In this document: positions 38,301-50,300 of the stretch, in pieces | Layout of the letters: every line of letters starts with the position of its first letter | How positions within the stretch are numbered: the first letter of the stretch is position 1 | Source: Tenebrio molitor | Lineage: Eukaryota; Arthropoda; Insecta; Coleoptera; Tenebrionidae | Length of the DNA stretch: 64,000 nt | Direction of reading: 5' to 3' | Assembly: GCF_963966145.1 (NCBI RefSeq) | Contig: NC_091048.1 | Coordinates: forward strand, 13,702,001-13,766,000 | Notes under the pieces: generated by a model | Told to the model about the DNA's origin: nothing | What the model saw: only the letters and a program-made list of their open reading frames with translations | The model's database searches: none | Program-made: the position numbers and the translations under genes

Positions 38301-41300
38301 AACAGACAATAGTTATTTGGATCACAAGTCCAGAAAATGATATTTTGCGAGTGTGAGTGATATTGCGTAGCCGAGGCGAAGCAACACGAGCACTCGCAAA
38401 ACATTTTCTGGACGTGTAATCCACAAAATTTTTCATGCCGACAAATTTAAATCACTTTTAAAAAGTAAAAAATTTGTTTCACAAGCGGAATCGAACCCGC
38501 GACCGTCGCGTCCCTGAGCCGAAACGGAGTCCGTTGGCTATATTCAATGCTGCTTGCCCATTCTACGAGTATAGCGAATTTTTAGTCAAGGTCACTTTTG
38601 TACGTACTAGGCCGGGAATTTTACGTTCCCGGCGGATTTTGAATCATGCAAAACCGTCGATAACGGCCGGCGGCATGAAAAATTTATTGAAAGACAACAA
38701 TACAAAAGAAAAGCTACTTATTGTAAATATAGTGTGGAAACTTTAACTGGAATAAAATTAATAACTTGGACATGGGCGATTTTTGTAAAAAATCCCGAAA
38801 CAGGTCGATTTTTGTTTTTCCTTGCCTACATTTTAGTCCATATGGTTTTTGCATATCTCCTCGCGGAAGTGGACAACCACTCCTAACTTTTTTTTTGAAA
38901 TGTAAGGGTATCCCTACTGACACCTCGTTTGAAAGGCCACTTCGCAAGGAATACAACGCACTATTTGTTTCCTGAATATTTTCAAAGCCTACGTGCTAAA
39001 AAATAAAAATCCATTTTATAAGTTGAAGATTATTTAATGCAACAAATGTTCAAAATAGACACCGTTTCTTTCTTGGCAAATTGCAAATCGATAGTAACAT
39101 GCATCCCTTACGTTTTGTGACATTTCCGGTGAGATTTGCCTAATTTCATGCCAAAAGGCGGCCTTACACTAAGGCAACAATTGGCAACATGTTGCCTGCA
39201 ACATTTTTTAGTAATGACCGGCAACATTACTAAAAAATGTTGCAGGCAACATGTTGCCAATTGTTGCCTTGGTGTAAGGCCGACTTAATACGTTGCTTAG
39301 GGTTATCAACACTGTTCAGTTTTTAACATTTATCTTCCACAATAAATAAATTCCAGTAAGTAAGCCAATACAACATTTTCTGACACATTCTTCTTGTTAC
39401 ACCAGTCTTTAAACGTCTAAAGTCACGTTAACGTTTTTAATATTGCCGTTTCGATTTTTCAGGTTTCAAATGCGACACTGCACAATTTATAATATTCTTT
39501 AAATCTGGATGAGTAGGTACACGGAACTGAAACATCGTAATTTTCTTCTGACATTTCTACAAATTTGTTGAGAATGAATTGCTTTATTTATGTCGTTTCT
39601 ATAGCGACGTGGCGACATGTGAGCTTGTGAGCCGACTTTATTTTTATTGACGGCGAAGAAAATTTTTCGTGTTCATTTTTCCTCCGCCACCCGGCGGCAC
39701 GGCAATTTTGCCGGAGTACATACACTATTACGGATATTATTATCAAGTAATAGTGCAGTGCTTATCAACATAATTACCGGCGTCTGGCCTCCGCATTTTG
39801 ACTTTGTTGTGTATTATGTTCAGTGTCAATGTTAAGGAATTTCCTCACGATATGACATGAGTATAATAATATACCTTTTTGAATTTCAACAATACACAGT
39901 GTAGGACTGGTTTACAAATCTATGAGGGGCGTGATGACCAACTCAATAGACCGGGACCAATGGCTTAACGTGACTTCCGAATCATGAGATAGAACATAGC
40001 CTTTTTTTTTTCGCCCTGGGTCGGAATCGAACCCGCGACCCTCGCGTCTCTGAGCCGAAACGGACTCCCTTAGGCTATATTACAATTACAAATTTTCGGT
40101 TGCACACAAAATGTTGTATACACCGTGGCTGCAAAATCCTTTGACGACCTTGAGATTGTCTTTCTTCGGACTAAACGACCTCGCCGACAATTTTTCTCTC
40201 GGTACGTCAAAGAACGATTTCGCATCCTTGATATATACAGGGTGACTGACGAAAAACCTTTGATTCTGTGTCTTGCTTATTTTTTATCCGATTTGAATAA
40301 GTGACACATCAAATGAAATAATTTTGAAAACACTTCATTACCAACTAATTAAAAAAAAATCTTCCGTCCAGTTTTTGGCAGATGAACATCAGCTTCTTTT
40401 TTTCAAATAGCACTGTACATTTTTTTAATTCAGTATTGTAGAGATTTGTGTTCTGAATATAAAAATTCAAAGAACTATATCCATTCATTAAACAAAAGTC
40501 AAGAAATTAAAGAGTAAATGTAAAAAATTTAAAAATCAAGTGACCTAAATAAACAAGAGAGAAGTTTGCTCTAAATGCTCGAAATGACTAAGTAAGCTCT
40601 AAATATTCATTTGTCAAAACAGTTTCATGATAATAATAATAATAATAATGTTGCTGTGGAAGAAAATTTCCAAAGACGATTTAGGGTTAACGTGTGGTGT
40701 GGCATTTTTGGAGATAGAATGGACTAGTGGGTCCCTTTTTTATTGATAGCAGTCTCAATCAAACAAAATATCATATTATTTATTATCAAACGAAATAAGC
40801 AACTTTCTGGATGAGATACCATTAGCAGTGTTGAATAGAGTCGTGTTTCATCAGGACGGCGCCATACCAATGCACAAATGAATTTTGTATTTTTAAATCA
40901 TTTAAATTATGTTGGTGAACGATGAATGGGTGCTCATGGAGCTATTCGATGGCCCGCTAGATCCCCAGATTTGAATCCATTGGATTTCTTTATATTCATT
41001 GAAAAATTTCGAGACAATGTTTATTTGACCCCACCAGGTACCCAAAAAGAGTTAAAAAAAGGGTAGTGCGAGTATGTCAAGAAAAATGCCGAAATTTTTT
41101 ACTGAATGCAAAAGTGGGCATTTCTAGAATGTATCGACAGTGTCTGCAACAGCATTGAGGAAATTTTGAGCAACCAGAATAGATTTTGTATTGTTTACAA
41201 ATTTGATTACTTGATTTTGATTTTCAATTTTTTTCAGTTAAAATACATTTTTTGTTTCTTTTAACGTACGAATATTCAGAAGAAGATTCTTTATAACAAC

Positions 41301-44300
41301 GAATAAAAAAATATATAGTGTGATTTGAAAAAAAAAAGTTGGCTATCGTCTGTCAAAAAAATAGATGTCGAACTATTTCATTTCATGTGTCATTTATTCA
41401 AATCGCATAAAAAATAAGTAAGATACAGCGTCAAAGGTTTTTCGTCAGTCACCCTGTATATCGAGCGATCAAATTAATTTGTAATCGAGTTAACCATGCA
41501 TTTGAATCCGTATGTCGTTACTTGAACTACACGCTTGACCTACTTCACAAACGTACAATAAAACGTCAGTTGAAAGCCAAAATGGTGGCAAGTTTAAAAC
41601 AAGATATTATTTATCCAATAATTGTTACAATAAATGCTGAAAATGTTCTCCATGTTGTACCAAGCACAAATGAGCCCTTCGTCTAACTCCATGAATGACA
41701 TTTCGCAACATACCTGGATTATTATTAATTTCGTTAACTTTTTCAGTTATTCTGAGCTTTATTAATTCTTGTAAATCGTGAACAGGTGTTTGATAAATTG
41801 AGTTTTTTAAATGAGGCCACAAAAAAAGTCCGTAGGCGTAAGTAAGATTTATTAAGCAAGCAGAAGAGAGGTTAGAGGAGCTGAGTCCCTGCGAAAGCAA
41901 AATTTCTTATAAATGCTGGCTGGGTGTTAATCTTTTGTAGGCATCGGTTGGCGTTCTCTCGATGGTGTGGTGTCGGCAGGAATGGTTGACTAATGGGGGC
42001 TGTGAAGGAGGACAGATGATGCAACTTATCATAACATAACTTAACATTTACCTTCCACAATAAATAAATTCCAGTAAGTAAGCCAATACAACGTTTTCCG
42101 ACACCGTTTTCACATTCTTCTTGTTACACCAGTCTCTAGACGTCTAAAATCACTGTAACGATTTTTCAGGTTTCAAATGCGGCACTGCGCAATTTATAAT
42201 ATTCTTTAAATCTGGATGAGTAGGTACACGGAACTGAAACATCGTAATTTTCTTCTGACATTTTTGCAATTTTCCTCAAAATGAATTGTTTTATTTATGT
42301 CGTTTCTATAGCGACGTGGCGACATGTGAGCCGACTTAATTTTTATTGATGGCGAAAAAAATTTTACGTGTTAATTTTATAATTACAAATTTTCGGTTGC
42401 ACACAAAATGTTGTGTACACCTTGGCTACGAAATTCTTTGACGCCCTCGAGATTGTCTTTGCCTCGGCCGCAAGCGGCCTCGGCGACAATTTTTCTCTCG
42501 GTTCGTCAAAGTACCATTTCGCAGCCTTGATATACAAACAACTATTTTCGATTTCCAAAGCTTCTAAATTCTCTATTATGCAGGATTAAATATTGGTAGT
42601 GACTGATCTTGGACTTTGTGATAATATGTACGACTAGAGGTAGCTGTCATGACAATTTCATACATATACAGTAGTGGACAATTGATTGGCCCCAAAATGT
42701 TAAAAATATGCAAATAATTGTTTGGGTTGACTTTATCCAGTTGAAGTAAAAAGAATAAAATACCCTGAAAAGTATCAGGCTTTTTAAAGTAAAGTAACTA
42801 TTTATAACACGTCATAAACTATAATTCGCATTAACAATAAATTTTTTGCATTTGTTGGTCTTATTTTGACAGGACAATTGATTGGCCCCAATACAATACA
42901 TGTTGTCTTAGCAAGGAAGTAATTGAGTTAAATTTAGCGACTTATATTTTTTGATCAAGTGAGTATGTTAGTTGTTGGTAACCATGGTTACCACTTGTTT
43001 GAAGCTAACAATAATGGCAACCACCACGAGTATTATCTATTCACTTTGATTGTGACCACAACGAAAAACATAGTAGGCGCTGTTTAGCTGTGTGTTGCAT
43101 ACGTTTTACACTAAATATTTGTGTGGTGTGAACATGATGGAAAATGTCAGAATTGTCAAAACTTGACCATGATAGTAAAGCAATGGTTTTTATGTATTTA
43201 TCAATATTAATAACGGAAATCAATATTTGAAGTAGGAGAAACTAAAAACGCGTGTCTGATTCTGTGATCACGTCTGTTGAAAAGTGGAGTTATATCCAGG
43301 TACAGATTATTTAACATAAAAACTTCGAAATCACCTCATGCAATTCTCGATATTAATGAAGAACGAAGGAAATGGTAATTTGGCAGTAAGACAAACGCGA
43401 AAAATGCCTGGTATAAAGGTAATCAGAACTTTCAATTAGCATTGATTAATACAAATATTTTCAGATAAAAACTAATTAGATAGAAAGTTCAAAAAAATGA
43501 TTTACAGGGGATGAAAAGGCAGAAGATATCAAACTACAACACTTACTAGCCAAAATGTACAACAAAAAAGCACAAATAGAGTTAACTTTATAGGTGATGT
43601 TCGTTTTTGTGAGTTGTTTTCCCGTTGGCTTCAATAAATGTCTCGAAACAAGTCAATATTAACCGTTTGGTCCCAACTTTGAGAAGACGACGTGGCATTT
43701 TCTTTTTGAATTGTAAAATTTTGTACCAAAACTCAATTTTATAGATATGCGCACAGTGTACGTTGAAAAACGTTTGCGCAAGTCGTTCTCCGTTCTGTCT
43801 TCTGTGAGCGTGAACTTTCTGTCAAAATGGCGCCTCCGAGAGTTGCCAACTGCGACTGGATTTAGTGTTATCTAAAATTCCCTATCAATAACCTAGCAAC
43901 TGAAAAGTTACTACGGAGTGGTCACAATCAAAATGAATAGATTATAGGTAAAGAAATTGAATCTTTGATCCTTCGCTTGCGTGAAGAAGAAAAGTGGACC
44001 ATGGAAAAAATCGCGCAACATGTAAAAATGCATCGCAGTACCGTGTCAAAAATAATTCGGCGCTTAAGAAATCCGCGAATTCTTAAAACGGGCGGTAAGC
44101 CACGAGCAACTGATAAAAGGTAATTTTTGTTATTATTTACTTTGCTTTGGTGTCATTAAAATAAATGTTTCAGAACTGATAATCAAATAGTAAAGACATC
44201 AAAAAAGAACTGTCGTGCTACAGCTCCTCAAATCCGCCAAGAACTAAACCTCCTTGACATTAGTTGTCGGACTATCCAGCGCCGCCTCGCTGAAGCTGGC

Positions 44301-47300
44301 CTACACGGAAGAAGACCAACAAAAAAGCCGTTTATTTCTGCGGCTCCAATTTGCAAGGGCACACCTTGCATGGACACTTGAAGAGTGGAAAAACATACTT
44401 TGGTCTGATGAGAGTAAGTTTAACCTGTACTCTGATGACGGTAAAGGGTACGTTCGGCGTCCAATTAATCAGCGTTACAACAAACGGTACACAACAGCAA
44501 CAGTCAAGTTTGGAGGTGGTAATATTATTGTGTGGGGGTGTTTTTCCTGGCATGGACTAGGTCCTTTACATCGTATTACTGATAAAATGGACCAGTTTCA
44601 ATACAAAGAAATTTTAGAAACAGTGATGCTTCCACATGCGCAAGAGAATCTCCCGGAAAATTGGCAGTTTTAACAAGACAACGATCCAAAACACACTGCA
44701 AAAAGTGTGAAAAATTAGATAAATAGTAGCGATATCCAAGTTCTACTTTGGCCAGCTCAATCGCCTGATTTGAACCCCACTGAATACAAAACAAAAAATG
44801 GACTTTTTGAGGCCGTCCAAGAATTATGGAGCAACTTACCCAGGGCTAAGATTGAAAATTTGGGTAAATCAATGCCCAGGCGTTGCCAAGCCGTATTAAA
44901 TGCCAGGGGTTATGCCACAAAGTACTGAAAGTCTGTTTGGGGCCAATCAATTGTCCGGTAAAAATACGACCAAAAAATTTAAAATTTTTGCTGTCAATAT
45001 GAATGATAGTTTATCACATGTTGTAAATATGTAGTTACTTTACATTAAAAAGCCTGATTCTTTTCAAGGTATTTTTTTTACTCGAACTAGACAAAATTAA
45101 CTTAAACAATTATTTAATTGATTTTTAACATATTGGGGCCAATCAATTGTCCGTAGGTGTATTTCAAAATAATTGACGTGTTAAGTGCCACTTTCAAAGA
45201 CCGCAAATCAGCAAATAAGTCCAACAGAATTTTTTTAACATTTTTCTGACGTTTGCGGTAATCTCCGTTAGTACGCCATTTTTGGGACACCTGTATATAC
45301 AGTTACTCCTGCAGCTCTGCACTGAGATCAGTCAGGTCACAACACAACGTACAATGAAAATTTAAAATTGACAAGTGACGCACAGTTGATTGTTTGTCGC
45401 TCGCTCCGCTAAAAAACTCGACTCCCTTGATTTTAGCTTGCCGTGTCGTGCTGCGAACGATTTTCGATTGTGCTACGAACGATTTTAACTTGTGCTGCGA
45501 ACGATTTTACCGTGTCGCATGAAACTAATTCACTGCCCGGGAATAAAATGTATGTGGCGCCCCTAAAGAAGTTTTCACTTCAAAAATATTGAGCACTTTC
45601 TGTCAAACTTTTCTGTTTAATAATTATTGCAAACATACATTACCAACAGGATAACAAACTTTGTTTTTACATAGAAGTACCTACCTATTTTGAGAATATC
45701 ATTTTTACATCAATAAATTAATAAAGTCTGAATTACAAATGACGGACTCTGAATAGCAATTAACGCTATCTGAAATTCATTTCATTAATCTGAATTACAA
45801 TTAACGTTTTCTGAAAAATATCTTACCGTTTCTGAATTACACTTGAAAAAGGTGTAGAAACATTTTGATAATTTTGACAATAAAAGTGCAGTCAATTATC
45901 AATCGAAAAACGCTCCTAGGAACCAGGATGGAGCCAACTGTATTTAATATAAACTCCATCAAGGTCCATCCATTTTCCATATACACTACTAAATCTAGTG
46001 ATTTTTAGTTATTTGTATAACTAGTTATGAAAGTCATACTTTTTTTCACGAATTTGCAGATTGATTAAAGAGGGCGTAGCCCGAGTTAATCAAGCAAATA
46101 AGTGAAAAAAAGAGACTTTCATAACGTGTTGTACACACTATTTTTTTGCATATCGATTGTAAGTTGAGAAATTTGGTCTAAATGGATTTATGAAAAATTA
46201 CAAAAAAAAAGGTATGCTTTGACAATCATCTCCAAGGAGATGGAATAAAATGGTGCAAAAAAGTACTACTTTCACTACGATTTTTCGTGTAAAAAAGTGC
46301 TACTTTCACTACGATTTTGCGTGTAAAAAAGTGCCACTTTCATTACGATATGCAAAAAAGTAACTTTTATGGTGTAACCGGATACAACTTTTTTCTATTG
46401 TAAATGCAATGTCACAGGTAATAATTCACGTTATGTGTATTTTGATTTTGACAAATCTCTAATAGGGTCCCGCAATCAAGCAAAGTAAACTAGTTTTGAA
46501 TATTTTACTTAAAATATGGCATCGACAGGTTAATATTAAATACCGGCATTGAAACCAGCAAGGTGGTGTACTAAGGTACATAAACAGATTTTAACGAAAA
46601 GATTTCAGAGCAGGACAGAGTGGAAGCATGATAGTCTGGAGCCCGGCGGTCTTGTAATTAAAAAAAAAAACGCACACCGCGCAAATATTTCTTCACTGTT
46701 CCATCGTGCGTCGTTTCCATTCTGTGCCTGTGCACCCGACCCGGAAATCACTCCGTACTTTTCCTTCAGATATATGTAGGAGATTGAACCTAACATTTGA
46801 AATAGATCAATTTAAATTAAATATGGACTTATCAACTTACGGCAAAAATCTCCCCAACCATTCGGCAAATTGGCATTCTCCCCAAATTTGGACCAATTAC
46901 TTCCCAAATGCTTTTAAAACACTGTTGAACACTTGGGTTTGTCTCTCTAAAGTGAGGCATTTTCTCTTTATTACCATGCCTGTGGCCTCCATGATATCGC
47001 TACTTAATCGATTTTTTTTTTAAATAATTATAATAGTGTCAAATTTTTTGACAAATTCAAAATGTCCGCTTTGAATGTTCAATATTAGAAAAAATAAAAC
47101 ACTTTCATTGCAATACAAAAAAAGAAAATTCCCTAACAGTAATGTACATATGTATATTGAAAATGGATGGAGTTTACTAAATTTAGATGTAAGTAAAAAG
47201 ACCATAGTCCAATAAATCAATGCGAACAAAATAGTATATTAAAGAACGAGTTTTATAAGGGTTGATTTGGCGCACGAGTCCCAAGTGTAGAAAACGACCC

Positions 47301-50300
47301 GTAGGGGAGTTTTGTATGGGACGAGTACGCCAATGCCTTTATAAAACGAGTGTTTTATGTTATTTTTTAGAATTTGCACCCTTGTTTTAATTTTTAAATA
47401 AAAAAATTAAATTGTCAAATTCTAGGGAATTTTGTATTAATTGGTAATTCAAGGTAACGGATGCAACTACATCTGCAACATATGTTAAAAAGTAGAGTGT
47501 GAACATTAATTTTGGAAGTTTTTTGGTGTAAATGACAATAATACACTGAAATATTGATAAACATTTTCTTAGAGATCTATTAAACTACGAGTGCTTTAAG
47601 AGATAGCCAGCCATAAACGACTCCAAATTGAATACAATAATAGACCTATTAGAGACGCAGATTCTAAAAATGCTGTATTATAACTAGAGCGCGAACAAAA
47701 TGCGAGAATCGCATCTCGCATTCTAGACGTCGACTCGAGGCATGCGTTCGCCCGCTAATTGTGTTCTATCTGAATATTCTGAATTCACAACCCGAACTCA
47801 TTATTGTTTTGGTCTTCGCTGGGACAATACGTGCACCTGCGACGCATTTAAGTACCCTTAGTTTTCGTTTCTAGAATATTTTTTATTTTATTGCAATTCT
47901 GTCAGAATTATAATTTGTTGTTATATTGTTGGAATAATTATTCCTTGCTATTTTTATTTTACATTTTAATCAGCATTATTGTGAATAAATTAGACAAGTT
48001 GTTTAAGTTCATTCATTTTGTTCACTTATAAATGTGGATCAATTTATTGGAGATTTTGAGTGTTTCACCTACCGGGACATTTTTTTAACATTGAACATAG
48101 CCCATACTTATTCCCTATGTTCAGTTTTTAAAAACACAGGTCAATGCATGTATGTAATCACGTAACCAAGGTAACGAAAATAAGTACTTGGCAGTTTAAC
48201 AAAATGGTCAAGTTGTTTGAAGAAGAAATACACATAATGCAGTTATTCTATGCCAATCAGAGCATTAGAAATGTGCGTGATATTTCCAATGCAACACATG
48301 ATAGACCAATTCCATCAATCGGAACAATTTTTAAATTTATTTCAAAATCTCTGGTGTTCGGTATAGTTGGTTGCATAGCAACTCACAATTCATTGATCTG
48401 TGTTTTTTAAAATTGAACATAGGGAATAAGTATGGACTATGTTCAGAGTTAAAAAAATGTCCCGGTATATGAGTGAAACCATAGTTTACTGTAACACTTG
48501 CAACCAAAATGTAAATTTTAGGAACTTGAAATCACAGTTTTTACGAAAATTTGTGCGGATCATTTATTTCCGCAAATATTCCCTTAAAAACGCTAAATAA
48601 TCCATCGCTGCGTAAGTTTTTAACAAAATATACCAAACAAAATATTCCGGATGAGTCCACCATCAGAAAGTACTATGTTCCAAAGGGGTTATTCACGAGA
48701 GGGTTACTTCTGAATTTTTTTTGCCGCAACCAACAATACCAATAGCACAAACTACTGAATCAAAATATTAGGTACGTTTTGTTGGGACATAACCGGAATC
48801 GGTTTATGGTGGAACGACCGTTTTATTGGTGCACAAAACCGACTCCGACGAAACTTTTCATTCCGTTAAACTACATAGAATGGTCGGTTTGAACGTTAGA
48901 AAGTGGGGATTTTATGACAAAACTGTCAAAAATTTTAAGCCGTTTTGTTGGTGGGATGCATTCCGTTCAGTCTGGATGACCCAACAAAACGCACCTATTA
49001 TTTCTTTTAAATTAGAAATCAAAGTAAGTTGGATAGACATGTTAGAAATGTCAGATTGACAGATAACCTGTATTTAATTACAATTCAACAAATAAATTAA
49101 CAAATTAAATTATTGTAAAAGATGTTTGAAGTAGGTACTTTGAAGTATCTTTCCACACTCTCCATAAATCAGGATCATGTCAGTCTTTTCGTCGTTATTG
49201 TAAAAATAAATTTTTCGAATTGACTTGATTTTTTGCATTAATGTCAAAGATAAAGGGTGTTTTTTTAAATTTGGCGTCGAAGTAGGTGTTGGAGAGTCGA
49301 TTGAGAGCGCACCACTCGTGTAAAAACGTAAGATTTGAACAGCTGATCCGTGATCCGTAACCTGTGTAGTGCGTTCACAATCGACAGTTCAATGCCTACT
49401 TCGACGCCAAATTTAAAAAAACACCCGTTACAGTGTGGAATAAAATGATTTACATCTAGTTACCTTTGGAATTTTTGCACATGTAAATTTTCCAGTACCG
49501 CTCTACTTTTTTTTTCGAAGTGCCGAACTATTAGTTCTGTCAATAAATGTCATCAATCAAACTGACAATTGTTACAATTTACTAAATTGAATTAACAAAC
49601 GTTGGTGGCCACTTTCAACACTAGCAAGTCATTGCTTTTGTTAACTCCTTTTTAATTTCAATCTCAACTTTACATTCGTATCATCCCTTCGCAATAAATC
49701 ACATTTGGAATTTAGATATATATTTTGAGGTTAGGCTTTCTTTTTTTTGTAGAGCGGCATTTCGTATTTTTACAAGGGTAATGCAAAGGTAACTAGATGT
49801 AAATCATTTTATTCCACACTGTACAAAACGTAAGAGACATCGTGGATTCAGTTATAATTATTTTCAAAAATTGAGATCAAGAAGTTGTTGCAATATGTAC
49901 CGGGTGATTTTAAATCAATGTGACTTTTTTTCATAGGTTGGTAATATTATTGTTGGTTATTCTGCTTTTTAATGTAATAGTTGACATAAACATAGGCGTC
50001 CTCGCCTATTTGACACAATTTATTAATACATAAAATGTCAAAATGACGTACAGTTCCGGAATTAAAATTTCTGGCACTATTGTCAATGTCATGATATAAA
50101 CTCTAAAACAACCTTTACGTTAATAACCTTATTTTTTACTCTTGTCATGTTTTTGTCTTTTTGGCATTCAAGAATTGTCATTTGTGGCATAATAACGAGT
50201 AGGCAACATATCAAAGCGATGATTTAATTACACTCACTGCAACTAACTGAATCTCAAAATTCAAAATTGATTGGGTGACTGACACAGTCTACACGCGATT

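Larger units (their letters stand above)
42669..45159 (+). mobile_element. Tc1-type element with double (IR/DR) ends
   Basis: Flanked by TA (42667-42668 and 45160-45161). GGACAATTGATTGGCCCCAA occurs at the outer left (42675-42694) and again 200 bp inside (42874-42893), and inverted at 44938-44960 and 45133-45152. Paired direct repeats within the inverted ends are the IR/DR layout of some Tc1 elements such as Sleeping Beauty. It carries a decayed DD34E transposase, with a Harbinger-like element inside. Confidence 0.92.
45952..47174 (-). mobile_element. Pogo/mariner-like element, copy 2
   Basis: Inverted relative to 5533-6696, ends AACTCCAT... and inverse, flanked by TA. The minus strand carries KRKCLTLERQTQVF, the same N-terminal motif as copy 1. 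It lacks the MITE of copy 1 but has its own insertions: a palindrome (46018-46137) and a tandem array (46254-46365). Confidence 0.75.

Noticed and set aside
38483..38562. Functional tRNA gene
   Set aside because: A and B boxes are present but no acceptor-stem pairing or clear anticodon arm was found, and a related copy is an inserted repeat.
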